Source of the DNA: Campylobacter sp. RM12651
Lineage (GTDB): Bacteria; Campylobacterota; Campylobacteria; Campylobacterales; Campylobacteraceae
Direction: 5' to 3'
Assembly: GCF_022369475.1 (NCBI RefSeq)
Contig: NZ_CP059600.1
Span: 868,001 to 932,000, forward strand
Length of the DNA: 64,000 nt
Both the position numbers and the translations under genes were made by a program. The notes below the pieces were generated by a model. That model searched no databases and was not told the origin of the DNA. It saw only the letters and a list, made by a program, of their open reading frames with translations. Below are positions 63,346 through 64,000 of this stretch, piece by piece (the stretch's first letter is position 1; the number at the start of each line of letters is the position of its first letter).

Positions 63346-64000
63346 TGGCTTTTAATTATGATGATTATTTAAGAGTAGATAAAATGCCTACTCAGTGGTG
63401 CTGGGGATGTGGTGATGGTGTTGTTTTAAAATGTATTATTAAAGCAATTGCAAAAATGGGTTGGAATATGGATGATGTTTGCGTAGTTAGTGGTATTGGC
63501 TGTAGTGGTCGTATGAGCTCATATGTAAATTGCAATACCGTTCATACAACTCATGGTCGTGCATTAGCTTATGCAACTGGTATTAAATTAGCTAATCCAA
63601 CTAAACATGTAATAGTTGTAACAGGTGATGGCGATACAACTGCAATTGGTGGTAATCATTTAATCCATGCTGCAAGAAGAAATATTGATTTAACTCATAT
63701 TATGATTAATAACTTTATTTATGGACTTACAAATTCTCAAACAAGCCCAATGACCCCACAAGGATTTTACACAGTTACAGCTCAATTTGGTAATATTGAC
63801 CCTACATTTGATGCTTGCGAATTAGTAAAAGCAGCTGGAGCTAGTTTTATAGCTCGTGGTAATGTAATTGATGCTGCTAAACTTGAAAATATGATTTATA
63901 AAGCAATGGCTCATGAAGGATATAGTTTTATTGATTGCTTTAGTAACTGCCATATTAATTTAGGTCGTAAAAATAAAATGGGCGAAGCTGTTCAAATGCT
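63345..64000 (+). CDS. oorB: 2-oxoglutarate:acceptor oxidoreductase beta subunit, 3' end cut off
   Basis: Open from the ATG at 63345 to the end of the window (218 codons visible). The thiamine-diphosphate-binding region is clear: GDGDTTAIGGNH near residue 94, with a following NNFIYGLTNSQTSP. The cysteine motif WCWGCGDG is near residue 18. It should be followed by oorC outside the window. Confidence 0.97.
   Translation, partial: MAFNYDDYLRVDKMPTQWCWGCGDGVVLKCIIKAIAKMGWNMDDVCVVSGIGCSGRMSSYVNCNTVHTTHGRALAYATGIKLANPTKHVIVVTGDGDTTAIGGNHLIHAARRNIDLTHIMINNFIYGLTNSQTSPMTPQGFYTVTAQFGNIDPTFDACELVKAAGASFIARGNVIDAAKLENMIYKAMAHEGYSFIDCFSNCHINLGRKNKMGEAVQM

Noticed and set aside
1-64000. tRNA, rRNA, insertion sequences, integrases or CRISPR arrays
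   Set aside because: I looked through the intergenic stretches and found none; the island has no visible mobility gene or attachment site.

Overview
The window is low-GC, densely packed DNA from a Campylobacter-like member of the Campylobacterota. The evidence is the gene content: a menaquinol-type frdCAB, monomeric isocitrate dehydrogenase next to sucCD and oorDAB, an iron-sulfur serine dehydratase with its transporter, a FapA-ruvA-ddl string, a Gln-amidotransferase/ileS/cinA block with a tiny membrane protein in between, and a homopolymer-tract (phase-variable) autotransporter. The species cannot be resolved from the sequence alone.

Layout. 1-7.5 kb is a tightly overlapping plus-strand housekeeping run (FapA-like fragment, ruvA, ddl, a secreted nuclease, a small lipoprotein, a periplasmic protein, a polyprenyl synthase, hemA, proS). 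7.57-24.9 kb is an accessory island, entirely on the minus strand, between proS and gatA: a complete type I secretion system (ABC exporter with a degenerate C39-like domain, a TolC-like protein, an HlyD-like adaptor), two RTX-type exported proteins, and a set of unrecognised membrane or periplasmic genes. 24.9-36.2 kb is again housekeeping (gatA, ileS, cinA, hemD, a VirK/YbjX-type gene, lepA, sdaA, sdaC). 36.5-46.5 kb holds transport and respiration genes (AGCS symporter, TraF-like outer-membrane protein, DASS dicarboxylate transporter, frdCAB, tyrA). 46.7-54 kb holds a chemoreceptor and a 1661-residue autotransporter with a G9 tract in its signal peptide and a C9 tract upstream of its promoter. 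54-64 kb holds an AsmA-like protein, mltG and the TCA genes icd-sucCD-oorDAB; the last gene runs off the end.

The most interesting part is the island. One exported protein combines a T4-type (GH24) lysozyme domain whose E-D-T catalytic residues have exactly the T4 spacing, a von Willebrand A domain and RTX repeats. It is translationally coupled to an upstream secreted protein that resembles the LprI lysozyme-inhibitor module. The reading frame is interrupted by one in-frame TAG within the vWA domain. The second exported protein has LysM, EF-hand-like and RTX segments and is coupled in the same four-base-overlap manner to an upstream membrane protein. Three further proteins share a C-terminal D-x-C-G-Y motif and look like additional, partly orphan partners. 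Two promoters in the island carry the same 17-base inverted repeat at an identical distance from an extended -10 box. I read this as a secreted muramidase/RTX toxin system with immunity genes; the toxin-immunity reading is inference.
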